This document shows, piece by piece, positions 29,089-38,110 of a stretch of 40,258 bases of DNA. Under the pieces are notes generated by a model, which was not told where the DNA came from, made no database searches, and worked only from the letters and a program-made list of their open reading frames with translations. How positions within the stretch are numbered: position 1 is the stretch's first letter; every line of letters starts with the position of its first letter. The stretch comes from Bacillota bacterium (GTDB lineage Bacteria; Bacillota; UBA4882; UBA8346), in the NCBI GenBank assembly GCA_012728785.1, contig JAAYEK010000201.1, positions 1-40,258 of the forward strand, given 5' to 3'. The position numbers were made by a program, and so were the translations under genes.

Positions 29089-30192
29089 CTAATTACCTTC
29101 GATTGACAAAAGCTTCCCCGCCTCTATCTCATCCAAAACTCCCACAATAAAAACGGTCAATTCTTTTCTCAGGTCTTTTTCCATGGGTTCAGTTAACCTT
29201 TGTCCGTCGCTGTTTTGAATGATTCTGATCTCCGGACGGCTCGGAAAATCTTTTGAAACCTTAGTAACTACCGCCTTTTCCCCAGTATTTAAACTTACAA
29301 TACTGCCGGTAGGAAATGGCGCGATATTTTGGATAAACACCTTGACTATTTCCGGATCAAACAAAGTCCCGCCTGTATCTCTTAGATACTCGAGGGCTTC
29401 ATGGGGCATTACTTTTTTCTCTCGATACACCCGGTCCGTAGTCATCGCGTCAAAAGCGTCGGCCAAAGCGACAACTCTGGCAAACTCTTGAATTTCAGCG
29501 CCTTTTATGCCCCTCGGATAACCCGAGCCGTCGTACCTTTCATGGTGTTGCCAGGCGACATGCGCCGAGACGCTACTAATCTCTTCCTGTTTTTGTAAAA
29601 TTTCATATCCAAGTCTGGCGTGCTTCTCTATTTCTTTCCTTTCTTCCGGAGTTAACTCTGTTTTTTTATATAATAAAGTCTCGGAAACCGTTGATTTCCC
29701 GACATCATGCAATAACGCCCCATAACCTAATTGTTTTAATTTGGGAAAGTTATAACCCAGATCGATTCCGGTCAATAAAGATAAAATACATACTTCAACC
29801 GAATGTCCGAAAGTAAAATCATTCATCGCCCTAATGTCGACCAAGTTAACAATGACCTTCCGATTTTGAATCAGTTCTTCCATTATATTATTTACAGCTT
29901 TACGGACCTTTTCGCTATTCATCATCTTACCGTTACGGATATTATTCATCGCTTCCTTGGTTATCCTGATCGTTTCAACTTTGGTCTGTTCATTGACTAA
30001 TTCATCGATTTCAATTTCTCCGATGATTTCATCCTCGATATACAAAGAATTAATGTTCCACTGTTCCAGCCGAAAAATATAATCCTCGGTAAGGGCCTTT
30101 CCCTTTCCAAGTAAAATATTGCCGTCGGATGTAAAAATGTTCCGCGCGATTACCATTCCATTTTTTGCGTTATCAATTGATACAAGTCTCAT
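29089..30192 (-). CDS. HD-GYP domain protein (probable c-di-GMP phosphodiesterase)
   Basis: This 367-aa cytoplasmic protein has an N-terminal domain of about 115 residues before the HD-GYP domain. The catalytic motifs are intact: H130 in FGHSVEVC, H162-D163 in LHDVGKS, H216-H217-E218 and G224-Y225-P226 in HHERYDGSGYPRG, and D244 in ALADAFDAMTTDR. HD-GYP proteins hydrolyse cyclic di-GMP. It is the last gene of a five-gene signalling operon, 21 bp after the receiver protein gene. It has a close paralogue at 36411-37502. A short C-terminal domain (about 290-350, SLNTGEKAVVTKV) follows the catalytic part. Confidence 0.92.
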   Translation of the reverse strand: MRLVSIDNAKNGMVIARNIFTSDGNILLGKGKALTEDYIFRLEQWNINSLYIEDEIIGEIEIDELVNEQTKVETIRITKEAMNNIRNGKMMNSEKVRKAVNNIMEELIQNRKVIVNLVDIRAMNDFTFGHSVEVCILSLLTGIDLGYNFPKLKQLGYGALLHDVGKSTVSETLLYKKTELTPEERKEIEKHARLGYEILQKQEEISSVSAHVAWQHHERYDGSGYPRGIKGAEIQEFARVVALADAFDAMTTDRVYREKKVMPHEALEYLRDTGGTLFDPEIVKVFIQNIAPFPTGSIVSLNTGEKAVVTKVSKDFPSRPEIRIIQNSDGQRLTEPMEKDLRKELTVFIVGVLDEIEAGKLLSIEGN

Positions 30193-30213
30193 GGTTCTCT
30201 CCTGCGTCGAAGG

Positions 30214-31380
30214 TTAATTTAGCTTAGCCGAATCTCTCCCGATGGCTTTCAAAACTTTAATCGGCTCCATAATACCGTTAAAATGCTTGTAATTTAGAAG
30301 CCTTTTTTTCAAGGTCTCGCCAATCTCCTGTCCGTGAGAGACAAGGACAACGCCTGTTTCAGACAGAATATCTTCCGCGATGATCATCCCTGTTAATAGT
30401 TCATCTATTCTTACTTCCCTAATTTGATAAGCAGCGCCGTCCTGATAATACTCTTCCTCCAACGCTTTTAAAATCTCAGGATCATATCGCCGGTTATGTT
30501 CCTTCATTAGATTTAACGCTTGGATTTCGGTATTACCGCCCATTAGTAACAAATCATAGTCTAAAATGGCTTTCAGGATTCTGCCTAAAACCGGAATTTC
30601 CGGTCCCTGGTTCTGGTCCCCGGGGATCCCGCCTCCGTCATAATGCTTTTCCTGATAAGCGATTCCTTCGGCGACCCGTTCCAGCCGGGGGATGTTTTTG
30701 ATTAAATCTCGCCCGGCGCCGGGATGCTCCAGATACATCTCTTCTTCCTTAGGGTCTAAAGCTTGACCGTGATACTTTTTTTCCAAGATTCCGGACGGGA
30801 CTGTTACGCATCCAATCTGGGAAAGCATTACGGCAATCTCCACTTCCCACAGGTTATCCAGGTTTAATCTTTGAGCGATTTTCGTCCCTAACCGACTAAC
30901 TCGGGACGAATGGCTAAAGGCGACCGGATTAACGATTGATAAAATATCGCTCATCACTTTAATGCTGCCGCGAAGGGTCTTTTCCAATAACTCTTTCTCA
31001 GCCGTGACTAACCGGTACTGTTCAACGCCGGCGTTTAGAGTTTTTGTTAAATCTTCGGGAGGACATGGCTTTAAAAGGAACCGAAATAGGCTTCCTTCAT
31101 TCACCGCATCAATGGCCGCCTGCAGATCGGCCTGTCCGGTCAACATTATCCGAACCGTGTCCGGAGCTGTTTTACGAGTTTTCGCCAAAAACTTGATCCC
31201 ATCCATAACAGGCATCCGGTAATCAGAGACTATCACCGCAAACGGCCCCTCTTTTTTAATAGCCAAAAGCCCATCCATACCGCTAGAGGCTGTTGATATT
31301 TCAAAATTTTTACGAAGGCTTCTTTGATATCCGGCTAAAATATTGCTGTCATCATCAACTAATAGGATTTTTCTATTCAT
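30214..31380 (-). CDS. Response regulator with degenerate HD-GYP domain
   Basis: This 388-aa protein has an N-terminal receiver (about 1-120) with phosphorylation site D53 (VSDYRMPVMDG), acidic D9/D10/D11 and the KP of LLKPCPP. An HD-GYP-like domain follows (about 150-310). Its catalytic residues are gone: the HD pair is replaced by SQ in MLSQIGCVTVP, and HHE-x-x-D-x-x-GYP is reduced to YQEKHYDGGGIPG. It is probably a binding or regulatory module and not an enzyme. A C-terminal tail (about 330-380) follows. It is a sister of the next gene upstream. Confidence 0.9.
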   Translation of the reverse strand: MNRKILLVDDDSNILAGYQRSLRKNFEISTASSGMDGLLAIKKEGPFAVIVSDYRMPVMDGIKFLAKTRKTAPDTVRIMLTGQADLQAAIDAVNEGSLFRFLLKPCPPEDLTKTLNAGVEQYRLVTAEKELLEKTLRGSIKVMSDILSIVNPVAFSHSSRVSRLGTKIAQRLNLDNLWEVEIAVMLSQIGCVTVPSGILEKKYHGQALDPKEEEMYLEHPGAGRDLIKNIPRLERVAEGIAYQEKHYDGGGIPGDQNQGPEIPVLGRILKAILDYDLLLMGGNTEIQALNLMKEHNRRYDPEILKALEEEYYQDGAAYQIREVRIDELLTGMIIAEDILSETGVVLVSHGQEIGETLKKRLLNYKHFNGIMEPIKVLKAIGRDSAKLN

Positions 31381-31464
31381 TCAATACCGGCCCTCCCAAC
31401 AACCTAATTATAACGCTTGCTTTTCATACCAGAAGTTGTTTGGCGTTTAATAAAAATCGCCGCA

Positions 31465-32622
31465 TTACTGCTCATCAATTAAAACCTTTATCGGAATCGC
31501 AATAAATTTTAAACTCAGCACATTCGACAATCTCTTTTTAGAAATCTCGGTTATCTCATGCCCCTTTGGAAACAACAGCACCCCGGTGCTGGACAAGATG
31601 TCTTCGGCCAATACCGAACCCACCGGAACATCCCGAATATCATAAATCTCTTTAATAATTTGTCTATGCCCCTTATGGATTAAACCATATTCGTCTTTCA
31701 AAGCGTTTAAAACTGAAGGGTCATATTTGTAAATTTGCTTTCTCATTTTATCAATTGCTTCTGTTTCCGACCCCTCGGATTGAAACAATAAATCAAAATC
31801 GTGGACTGCCCTTAAAATCCTGGCGATTATCGGAAGGTCCGTCCCTTTTTTATCATCGTCGGGAAAACCGCTGCCGTCAAAGTTTTTAGCTTGGTAAAAG
31901 ATCGCTTCCGCCGGTCCTTCCAACCTGGGAATACCCGCTAATAAAATCTTCCCGATTGCCGGATATTCATTTAACATACTTTTTTCAATATCCGAGAGGT
32001 CTTGGTCGCTATATCTTTTTTCCAGCACTTCCTTGGGAACAGTGATACACCCGATTTGAGAAAGTAGGGCGGCGATCTCTACTTCCCAGAGATTGTTTAA
32101 ACCCAAACGTGATGCAATTTTTCGCGATAAACTTGAAATACGTATCGAGTAGCTGAATGTCTCCGGACTTAAAAGCCCGAGAATGTGGCTTAACGTTTTC
32201 ACGCTGCCGCTAAGTGTTTTTTCTAAGAGTTCGCGCTCCGCGTTTATCAGCCGGTATTGTTCCAAAGCCCCGTTTAGTACATTGGTTAACATCTCCATCG
32301 TGCATGGCTTGGTTAAAAAACGAAACAAACTTCCGTAATTCACAGCGTCGATCGCCGCTTGCATGTCCGCCTGACCGGTAAGCATCACCCTCACCGTATC
32401 CGGAGCTATGTTCTTTACTTTTGCCAGCAATTCAATCCCGTTCAAACCCGGCATCCGATAATCGGATACTATCACCGCAAACGGACCATTCTCCTCTATT
32501 TCCTTAAGCCCCTCTTCGCCGCTGGAAGCCGTGTAAATTTCGTAATTATTACGTAAATTGCGCCGTAATGTGTCCAGAATGTTCTGGTCGTCATCAACAA
32601 AGATTACTTTTTGATTATCCAT
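31465..32622 (-). CDS. Response regulator with degenerate HD-GYP domain
   Basis: This 385-aa protein has the same architecture as the 30214-31380 product, with receiver phosphorylation site D54 (VSDYRMPGLNG), then a degenerate HD-GYP domain with SQIGCITVP in place of HD-x-GK and YQAKNFDGSGFP in place of HHE...GYP. The two proteins are clearly tandem duplicates. Both lost the same metal ligands, so the loss probably predates the duplication. The role may be output of the kinases encoded just upstream. Confidence 0.9.
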   Translation of the reverse strand: MDNQKVIFVDDDQNILDTLRRNLRNNYEIYTASSGEEGLKEIEENGPFAVIVSDYRMPGLNGIELLAKVKNIAPDTVRVMLTGQADMQAAIDAVNYGSLFRFLTKPCTMEMLTNVLNGALEQYRLINAERELLEKTLSGSVKTLSHILGLLSPETFSYSIRISSLSRKIASRLGLNNLWEVEIAALLSQIGCITVPKEVLEKRYSDQDLSDIEKSMLNEYPAIGKILLAGIPRLEGPAEAIFYQAKNFDGSGFPDDDKKGTDLPIIARILRAVHDFDLLFQSEGSETEAIDKMRKQIYKYDPSVLNALKDEYGLIHKGHRQIIKEIYDIRDVPVGSVLAEDILSSTGVLLFPKGHEITEISKKRLSNVLSLKFIAIPIKVLIDEQ

Positions 32623-32661
32623 TGCCTCACTCCATTAAAAAGATTATTGAAAACAAATCTT

Positions 32662-34407
32662 CTATTTTTTACATCTTGACGCTGCTGCAGCCGGAAGCTG
32701 AATGGTGAAAACAGTCCCTTTGCCTAATTCCGATTCCGCTTCGATACTACCGTTATGTTTGTTTGCAATAATATCATGGGCCAATGTTAATCCCTGTCCG
32801 GTGCCTTTACCCACTTCTTTGGTGGTGAAGAAAGGATCGAAAATTTTATTGATAATCTCCGGCGGCATTCCGACCCCGTTATCGCTAATCCTGATCTCAA
32901 CAAAACCGGATTTGCTCCCGGTCTTAATAACGATTTTTCCTTTTCCGCCGTCCGCTTTACTATCTTTGATAGCGTCCACCGCATTGACAATCAGATTTAA
33001 GATGACTTGATTGATCTCATCAATCACACAAGTAACTTGAGGAAGTTCCGGATCAAACTCGGTTTCAATATCGGCCACATATTTCCATTCATTCTTAGAT
33101 ATAGTAATAGTGCTTTCTAAGGCTTTATTAAGATCGGCCGGATGTTTCTCTCCTTGACTTGGATGGGAAAATTCTTTCATGGCCCGTACAATCTTGGTCA
33201 CCCGGGCCGCGCCTTCCTGAGATTGTTCGATCGCTTTCGGAATCTCCGCGCTTAAATACGGAAGATCAATCCTTTGAATGATGTTTTCAACCTTTGCCAA
33301 CATAGCTTGAACATTAGAATTATTTTTAACGGCGTCAAGTAACAAATCGTAGTGTTCAAAAAGTTTTTCCAATTCCCTAAAAGACTCCCGAATAAAATGA
33401 AGATTATCTCCGACATATTGAATCGGTGTATTTATCTCATGAGCGATCCCGGCGGCCAATTGACCGATGGATTCCAATTTCTGTGATAAGGCATTCTTTA
33501 ATTCATTTTTCTTACGATCGGTAATATCGGAGCCAAACAAAAAATAACTGGCATTTCCTTCGAATTGATCCCCGATCGGGTTAATTGAGAATCCCAATAA
33601 TCCATCTTTCCCATCAAGACGGGTATAATTAATCTCATCCAATCTGACGGATTCTCCTTTATTCCTGGTGTGGTTAATTTCACGGGTTACCTGGTCCCAA
33701 TTCCAACGAATACCGCATTCGATAAAAGGTTTTCCGATTACCGCGGCGGTTGGAATCCCAAAAGTATTCTCCGCCGCGTGGTTCCATTGAAAGATCAAAT
33801 CCTCTTTGGAGACCCCAATTACAATCGATTTAATCGAGGAAAGCAACTGTAAGTTTTGACCGTATGCATCCAACGCAATCGCTTCAGCTTGTTCCCGCTC
33901 GGCAATTTCTAATTTCAATAGTTCATTGGCTTTTAATAGGTCGGCGGTCCGTTCAGCCACCCTTATTTCCAGATCGGTTTTGGATTTAAGCAACTCTTCC
34001 TCCTGAAGCCGAAGTTGCCGTTCCATCTCTACCTGTCTCGCACATCTCTCAATTGCCGAAAAAAATTGTTGGCGGTCGATCGGTTTTAGCACATATTGAG
34101 TGACACCGAGTTCAATTGCTTTCAAAAAATAATCCGTGTCGCTATAGGCTGAAGTAACAATGATTTGGATGTTTCCATCCATCTCTCGGATGGCTTTAAA
34201 CATTTCCAGACCATCCATTAACGGCATCCTCAAATCCGAGATAATCAGGTCAATCTGGTGTTCTTTAAATAACTCCAAACCCTGCCGGCCGTTTTCAGCC
34301 TGATAAAGCTCGGTAATCCAACGTTGTAACATTTCAGACACGGCTTCTCTGGTATCAAAATCATCTTCAACGTATAACACTCTTAAGTTAAACTTTTTAC
34401 CTCCCAT
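32662..34407 (-). CDS. Receiver-PAS-histidine kinase hybrid
   Basis: This 581-aa cytoplasmic sensor kinase begins with a receiver (about 1-120, phosphorylation site D58 in LIISDLRMPLMDG). A coiled coil (about 125-185), a PAS domain (about 185-300) and a HisKA segment with H323 in AAGIAHEINTPIQY follow. The HATPase domain has NAVDAIKDS, ISDNGVGMPPEI and GTGQGLTLAHDII. A receiver at the N-terminus suggests it is controlled by another kinase, probably the membrane kinase encoded 2 bases upstream. The start has GAGGTG overlapping the upstream stop region, so the two are co-translated. Confidence 0.92.
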   Translation of the reverse strand: MGGKKFNLRVLYVEDDFDTREAVSEMLQRWITELYQAENGRQGLELFKEHQIDLIISDLRMPLMDGLEMFKAIREMDGNIQIIVTSAYSDTDYFLKAIELGVTQYVLKPIDRQQFFSAIERCARQVEMERQLRLQEEELLKSKTDLEIRVAERTADLLKANELLKLEIAEREQAEAIALDAYGQNLQLLSSIKSIVIGVSKEDLIFQWNHAAENTFGIPTAAVIGKPFIECGIRWNWDQVTREINHTRNKGESVRLDEINYTRLDGKDGLLGFSINPIGDQFEGNASYFLFGSDITDRKKNELKNALSQKLESIGQLAAGIAHEINTPIQYVGDNLHFIRESFRELEKLFEHYDLLLDAVKNNSNVQAMLAKVENIIQRIDLPYLSAEIPKAIEQSQEGAARVTKIVRAMKEFSHPSQGEKHPADLNKALESTITISKNEWKYVADIETEFDPELPQVTCVIDEINQVILNLIVNAVDAIKDSKADGGKGKIVIKTGSKSGFVEIRISDNGVGMPPEIINKIFDPFFTTKEVGKGTGQGLTLAHDIIANKHNGSIEAESELGKGTVFTIQLPAAAASRCKK

Positions 34408-34409
34408 TG

Positions 34410-35816
34410 CTACACCTCGATTGTAAATTGCGCTCCTCCGGCTAGATTAACCACGCTTAGCCTTCCGCCCATATTCTTTTCAATAATTGTCTTCGACATA
34501 TAGAGGCCGATACCGGTCCCTTGGTTAGGTTCCTTAGTTGTAAAATAAGGCTCGAATACTTTATCGATAATCTGGTCCGGTATACCTCCTCCATTATCAG
34601 TTATAGTCACCGATGAGAGCGACTGGTCGCCAGTCAATTCAATATCAACTCTTGGGTTTTTAATTTTTTTCGCTAATAGAACATCTTTAGCATTGTTTAA
34701 AATATTGATCAATACCTGAGAATACTCATTTGGAAAACCAAAAATATAAATATCGTTTTTTACAGTAAACATCAATTCAATATTATTATTTTTAAAGCTT
34801 GCCTCTACAAAGGTAATGGTTTTATCAATTACCTCTTCCAGCCTAAATTTCTGTTTTTCCTTGTCCGGCCTGTAAAAGTTACGAAAATCCTCAATAGTTT
34901 GGGACATATGCTTAATCAGTTCTTTAACTTTTTTAGCGCGGGATTCCATATATTCAGGAGTTATCTCATTATACTGATAGGCGTCTTGAATATTTTGAAG
35001 CATCAGACCGAGAGCGTTTAAAGGTTGGCGCCATTGGTGGGCGATATTGCCGATCATCTCTCCCATCGCCGCTTGACGGCTTTGTTTAATCAACATTAGA
35101 TCTTTTTCCCGGTTTTTAGATACCTCTTCCTTAACAAGCCTTTCTAAGGATCGGTTCATTTCCAATAATTGATCTTTCTTGGTCTTTAGTTCTTCCTCAA
35201 CTAATTTTTTTATCGTAATATCAACTAGACGCCCTGCTATGACCGGGACTTCTTTCCGGGTAATCATCTTTTTTGCGGCTATATCAACCCAGCGAAAGCT
35301 GAGGTTTTTCGTTTTAAGTCTGACCGATATCTCAATGTAATCTGTTTCATTACGAACAGATTTGATAAATGTTTCATTAATTTGAAAATCTTCCGGGTAA
35401 ATAAAATCGCCAACTTCTCTCCCAATGCTTTCTTCCATGGTAAAACCGGTAATGTCCGTCCAAGCCGGGTTTAGAAATAGAATTTTCCCGTTCCAATCCA
35501 TTAGAAACACTGCTTCGGTTACATTATTAATCATTAAGTTTAACTTTTCGTGACAATCAGCCAACTCTTTTCTAAGAGTGACATTCTCTGATTTTATTCC
35601 TTTGTATAAAAAAAGAATTAATAAGATAATAATAAAGCTAATTAAAAACAAACCCGGCAAGATCCAAAAGAACATCCTTATCGAAACATCCTTGGAATCA
35701 ATGGATAATAGAAATATTAATGCTCCCGATATTAATGAAAGAATAACTATTGCCAATAATGGAACGGTCGCAACAGTCTTTCCAAACATTTTCATAGCCT
35801 TATTCAGCGCCTTCAT
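34410..35816 (-). CDS. Membrane-bound PAS histidine kinase
   Basis: This 468-aa sensor kinase has two N-terminal membrane helices (about 17-38 and 48-71) separated by a short loop. A PAS domain follows (about 88-205, LMINNVTEAVFLMDWNGKILFLNP in part), then a coiled coil, a HisKA-like segment with H260 in IGNIAHQWRQPLN, and a HATPase domain (NILNNAKDVL, ITDNGGGIPDQI, GTGIGLYMSK). The small loop suggests sensing within the membrane or by the PAS. It is the first gene of the five-gene operon, and its signal probably reaches the hybrid kinase and the receiver proteins. Confidence 0.92.
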   Translation of the reverse strand: MKALNKAMKMFGKTVATVPLLAIVILSLISGALIFLLSIDSKDVSIRMFFWILPGLFLISFIIILLILFLYKGIKSENVTLRKELADCHEKLNLMINNVTEAVFLMDWNGKILFLNPAWTDITGFTMEESIGREVGDFIYPEDFQINETFIKSVRNETDYIEISVRLKTKNLSFRWVDIAAKKMITRKEVPVIAGRLVDITIKKLVEEELKTKKDQLLEMNRSLERLVKEEVSKNREKDLMLIKQSRQAAMGEMIGNIAHQWRQPLNALGLMLQNIQDAYQYNEITPEYMESRAKKVKELIKHMSQTIEDFRNFYRPDKEKQKFRLEEVIDKTITFVEASFKNNNIELMFTVKNDIYIFGFPNEYSQVLINILNNAKDVLLAKKIKNPRVDIELTGDQSLSSVTITDNGGGIPDQIIDKVFEPYFTTKEPNQGTGIGLYMSKTIIEKNMGGRLSVVNLAGGAQFTIEV

Positions 35817-35948
35817 ATCAAATTTCTGATATCTTTATTATTCATATCGGAATATTCCGATATATAATTTAATCCCTTTAAGCCGCAATGAACTTTAATA
35901 AGACTTTTTTAAAAACCCCCACCAACCTCCCAACTAGCAACTTTCCGA

Positions 35949-36038
35949 TAGTCGTCCACGTCAATCTCCTGTTGACCCACATTATATAATGAAAAGTTGA
36001 TGTGGATCGACAAGCATCGATAGCATTTTCTAAGTAGT
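35949..36038. repeat. 90-bp dispersed repeat, copy B (inverted relative to copy A)
   Basis: This is the reverse complement of 10873-10962 at about 85 of 90 positions. A strong hairpin is possible between 35951-35964 (GTCGTCCACGTCAA) and 35998-36012, with one bulge and one G-U. It does not encode protein. Two copies 25 kb apart, plus a partial one at 25664-25682, point to a repeat family in this genome. Confidence 0.8.
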
Positions 36039-36106
36039 CTCCCACCTCGGCTAGCGGGGCACATTAAAGATGAAAATAGAAGTTAAGCAAGCCTATTTTT
36101 ACTCCC

Positions 36107-36130
36107 GCAGAGGCGCGGAGGCGCTGAGGT
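36107..36130. repeat. Three tandem GC-rich octamers
   Basis: GCAGAGGC, GCGGAGGC and GCTGAGGT follow each other, fitting GCNGAGG(C/T). They stand out in an A/T-rich spacer next to the TPM-domain remnant. The function is unknown. Confidence 0.5.
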
Positions 36131-36135
36131 GTTGG

Positions 36136-36399
36136 TCAGTCAGGATAGCCAAGTTGATAACGACGGCGGTAGTATCGCTTACTACGAATACCGGAAAAGA
36201 ATGAGAAGAAAGCTATGATCAAGGCGACAATTAATGCCGGGACAAAAGAACTATTCTTTTGCCCTCGCGCCGACGCTCCTTGATAACCTTCGATCTGATA
36301 ATCGGGGGAAATCGATTTAATGATGGCATAAACTCCAGCCGTAATTCCTCCATAAAAATCACCATTTTGAAATCGGGGCGTAATTTCATTCCTAAATGA
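36136..36399 (-). pseudogene. C-terminal remnant of a TPM-domain protein
   Basis: A minus-strand frame of 87 codons, open from an in-frame TGA at 36400-36402 to a TGA at 36136, has no proper start. It opens ITPRFQNGDFYGGITAGV, the end of a TPM (YgcG/TPM_phosphatase) domain. A hydrophobic membrane helix (PALIVALIIAFFSFFSG) and a basic tail follow, as in full-length TPM membrane proteins. The N-terminal signal peptide and most of the TPM domain are missing. The break lies right beside the end of the HD-GYP gene, so a rearrangement there probably removed the front of this gene. Confidence 0.7.
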
Positions 36400-36410
36400 T
36401 CATCCCCGCT

Positions 36411-37502
36411 CTACCGTCCGGGACGGCCTCTTCCAATCCATACATTTATAACTTCTACTATAAATAAAGTTAGATCTTTTCTCAAATCTCTCTCTACTGG
36501 TTGTTCGATTTTACTCCCGGTTGAGTCAACTATAGAAGCCAATACCGGCCGGCCTGGAAATTCTTTGTTGATTTTAGTAACCACTGCCTTTTCGCCGTTA
36601 TTAAGCTGTACAACACTTCCCACTGGAAACGGGGCGATCTTTTCTAAAAAAACTTCGGCGATCTCCGGATCAAAAGTGATTCCCTCAGCGTCTCTAAGGT
36701 ATTCAATGGCTTCGTGGGGCATAATTTGTTCTCGGTAGGAACGCCTAGTGGTCAAAGCGTCATAAACATCAGCTAAAGCTGTGATTCTGGCATATTCATG
36801 GATTGTTTCACCTTTCAACCGGCGGGGATAGCCGGTACCATCAAATTTTTCATGATGTTGCCAAGCCACATGAGCTGAAGACATACTAAAATCATTACAA
36901 TCACGGATGGTATTGTAACCCATTTTAGTATGGTTTTTAATCTCTTCGTATTCCGATTGGGTAAGCGGACCCGGTTTATATAATACTTCATCAGGGATGA
37001 ATGCTTTCCCGATATCGTGTAAAATAGCGCCTATTCCTAATTCTTTTAGTTTTTTATAATCATAACCCATACCGATTCCGGTAACCATCGCCAAAATACT
37101 TACCCCTAGACAATGGGCAAAAGTATAATCATTCATCGCCCTGACTTCCACCAAATTTACAATTATGTTTGGGTTGCTAATCAATTCATCAGTAATACTG
37201 TCAACAATTTTGATCACTTTCTCCCCTTCGGGAGTCTTCGCGTTTTTAACATTTTGCATTGTCTCTTTGACAATTAGAGTTGCTTCATTCCTGGTCTGTT
37301 CGGTTACTAATTCATCTACTTCAATCTTATCAATCAATTCATCAATAATATATACGGAAGTAATACCGAAAACTTTCAGCTTTTCAATGAACCCCCGATG
37401 CAAACAGACGCCTTTTGCCAATAGAACATTACCGTCGCACCAATAAACATTCTTGGCGACCTTCATTCCATTTTTTAGACTATCTACCGCAAGCAGTCTG
37501 AT
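36411..37502 (-). CDS. HD-GYP domain protein, probable AUC start
   Basis: This is a paralogue of the 29089-30192 product with the same order: N-terminal domain, intact HD-GYP (LHDIGKAF, HHEKFDGTGYPRR, ALADVYDALTTRRSY) and a C-terminal SLNNGEK-like domain (VQLNNGEKAVVTKIN). Aligned to the paralogue (MRLVSIDNAKNGM), its IRLLAVDSLKNGM puts the start at ATC (37500-37502). AGGGGTGAG lies directly upstream at good spacing. A TTG start at 37520 is possible but has no ribosome binding site. The last ~9 residues (WIGRGRPGR) do not fit the paralogue and may come from a rearrangement. It lies 23 bp after dtd. It probably hydrolyses cyclic di-GMP. Confidence 0.85.
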   Translation of the reverse strand: MRLLAVDSLKNGMKVAKNVYWCDGNVLLAKGVCLHRGFIEKLKVFGITSVYIIDELIDKIEVDELVTEQTRNEATLIVKETMQNVKNAKTPEGEKVIKIVDSITDELISNPNIIVNLVEVRAMNDYTFAHCLGVSILAMVTGIGMGYDYKKLKELGIGAILHDIGKAFIPDEVLYKPGPLTQSEYEEIKNHTKMGYNTIRDCNDFSMSSAHVAWQHHEKFDGTGYPRRLKGETIHEYARITALADVYDALTTRRSYREQIMPHEAIEYLRDAEGITFDPEIAEVFLEKIAPFPVGSVVQLNNGEKAVVTKINKEFPGRPVLASIVDSTGSKIEQPVERDLRKDLTLFIVEVINVWIGRGRPGR

Positions 37503-37525
37503 TAAACTCACCCCTAACAATGATG

Positions 37526-37975
37526 TTAGAACAACCGTTTGCTGTCGACCATAATAGTGACTGGCCCGTCATTAATTATTTCTACAACCATCTGGCTTCG
37601 AAAACGACCTTTAGCTACCCTCAATTGATAATTTTCAACTTCGCGGCAAAATGTTTCGTATAATTTCTCTCCGATTTCCCATGGCGCAGCTTGAGAAAAA
37701 CTGGGACGTCTTCCTTTACGGCAATCTCCATATAAGGTGAACTGGGAAACAACTAACATTGGCAACTGAAGATCCTTTAAAGAACAGTTTAATTTACCAT
37801 CGTCATCGTTGAAGATCCTTAAGTTAATAATTTTTTCAGCTAGGTAACACGCATCTTCCTCACCATCACCAATGCCAACTCCCAATAACACTACTAATCC
37901 CGGACCAATTTCACCGATTGTTTCAGCCTCCACACTAACTTTACCCCTTAAGACTCGTTGAATAACAGCTCTCAT
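37526..37975 (-). CDS. dtd: D-aminoacyl-tRNA deacylase
   Basis: This 149-aa protein of normal Dtd length removes D-amino acids mischarged on tRNA. It opens [15 protein letters not shown] and carries the active-site motifs SQFTLYGD (about 78-85) and NDGPVTI near the C-terminus. Its place just downstream of rel is the common Firmicutes order, which supports both calls. The 135-bp gap to rel may contain a weak promoter. Confidence 0.96.
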   Translation of the reverse strand: MRAVIQRVLRGKVSVEAETIGEIGPGLVVLLGVGIGDGEEDACYLAEKIINLRIFNDDDGKLNCSLKDLQLPMLVVSQFTLYGDCRKGRRPSFSQAAPWEIGEKLYETFCREVENYQLRVAKGRFRSQMVVEIINDGPVTIMVDSKRLF

Positions 37976-38110
37976 AATTACGAGTTCACCCTCAATATAA
38001 TGTTAACCGTAAATACCCCAAAATAGAATCTGCCATTTATATTTAATGATGTAATTAATAATACTTATCCCCGATCTTTATCGACATAATAATTCCTTAA
38101 CTCAATCCAT

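Larger units (their letters stand above)
35817..36135. other. Intergenic region upstream of the kinase operon
   Basis: This holds no intact gene. It carries copy B of the 90-bp repeat (35949-36038), three GC-rich octamers (36107-36130) and, at the kinase side, the probable operon promoter in A/T-rich sequence (TATATAATT and TATTATTC tracts near 35836-35870). No clear -35/-10 pair could be fixed. Confidence 0.5.
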
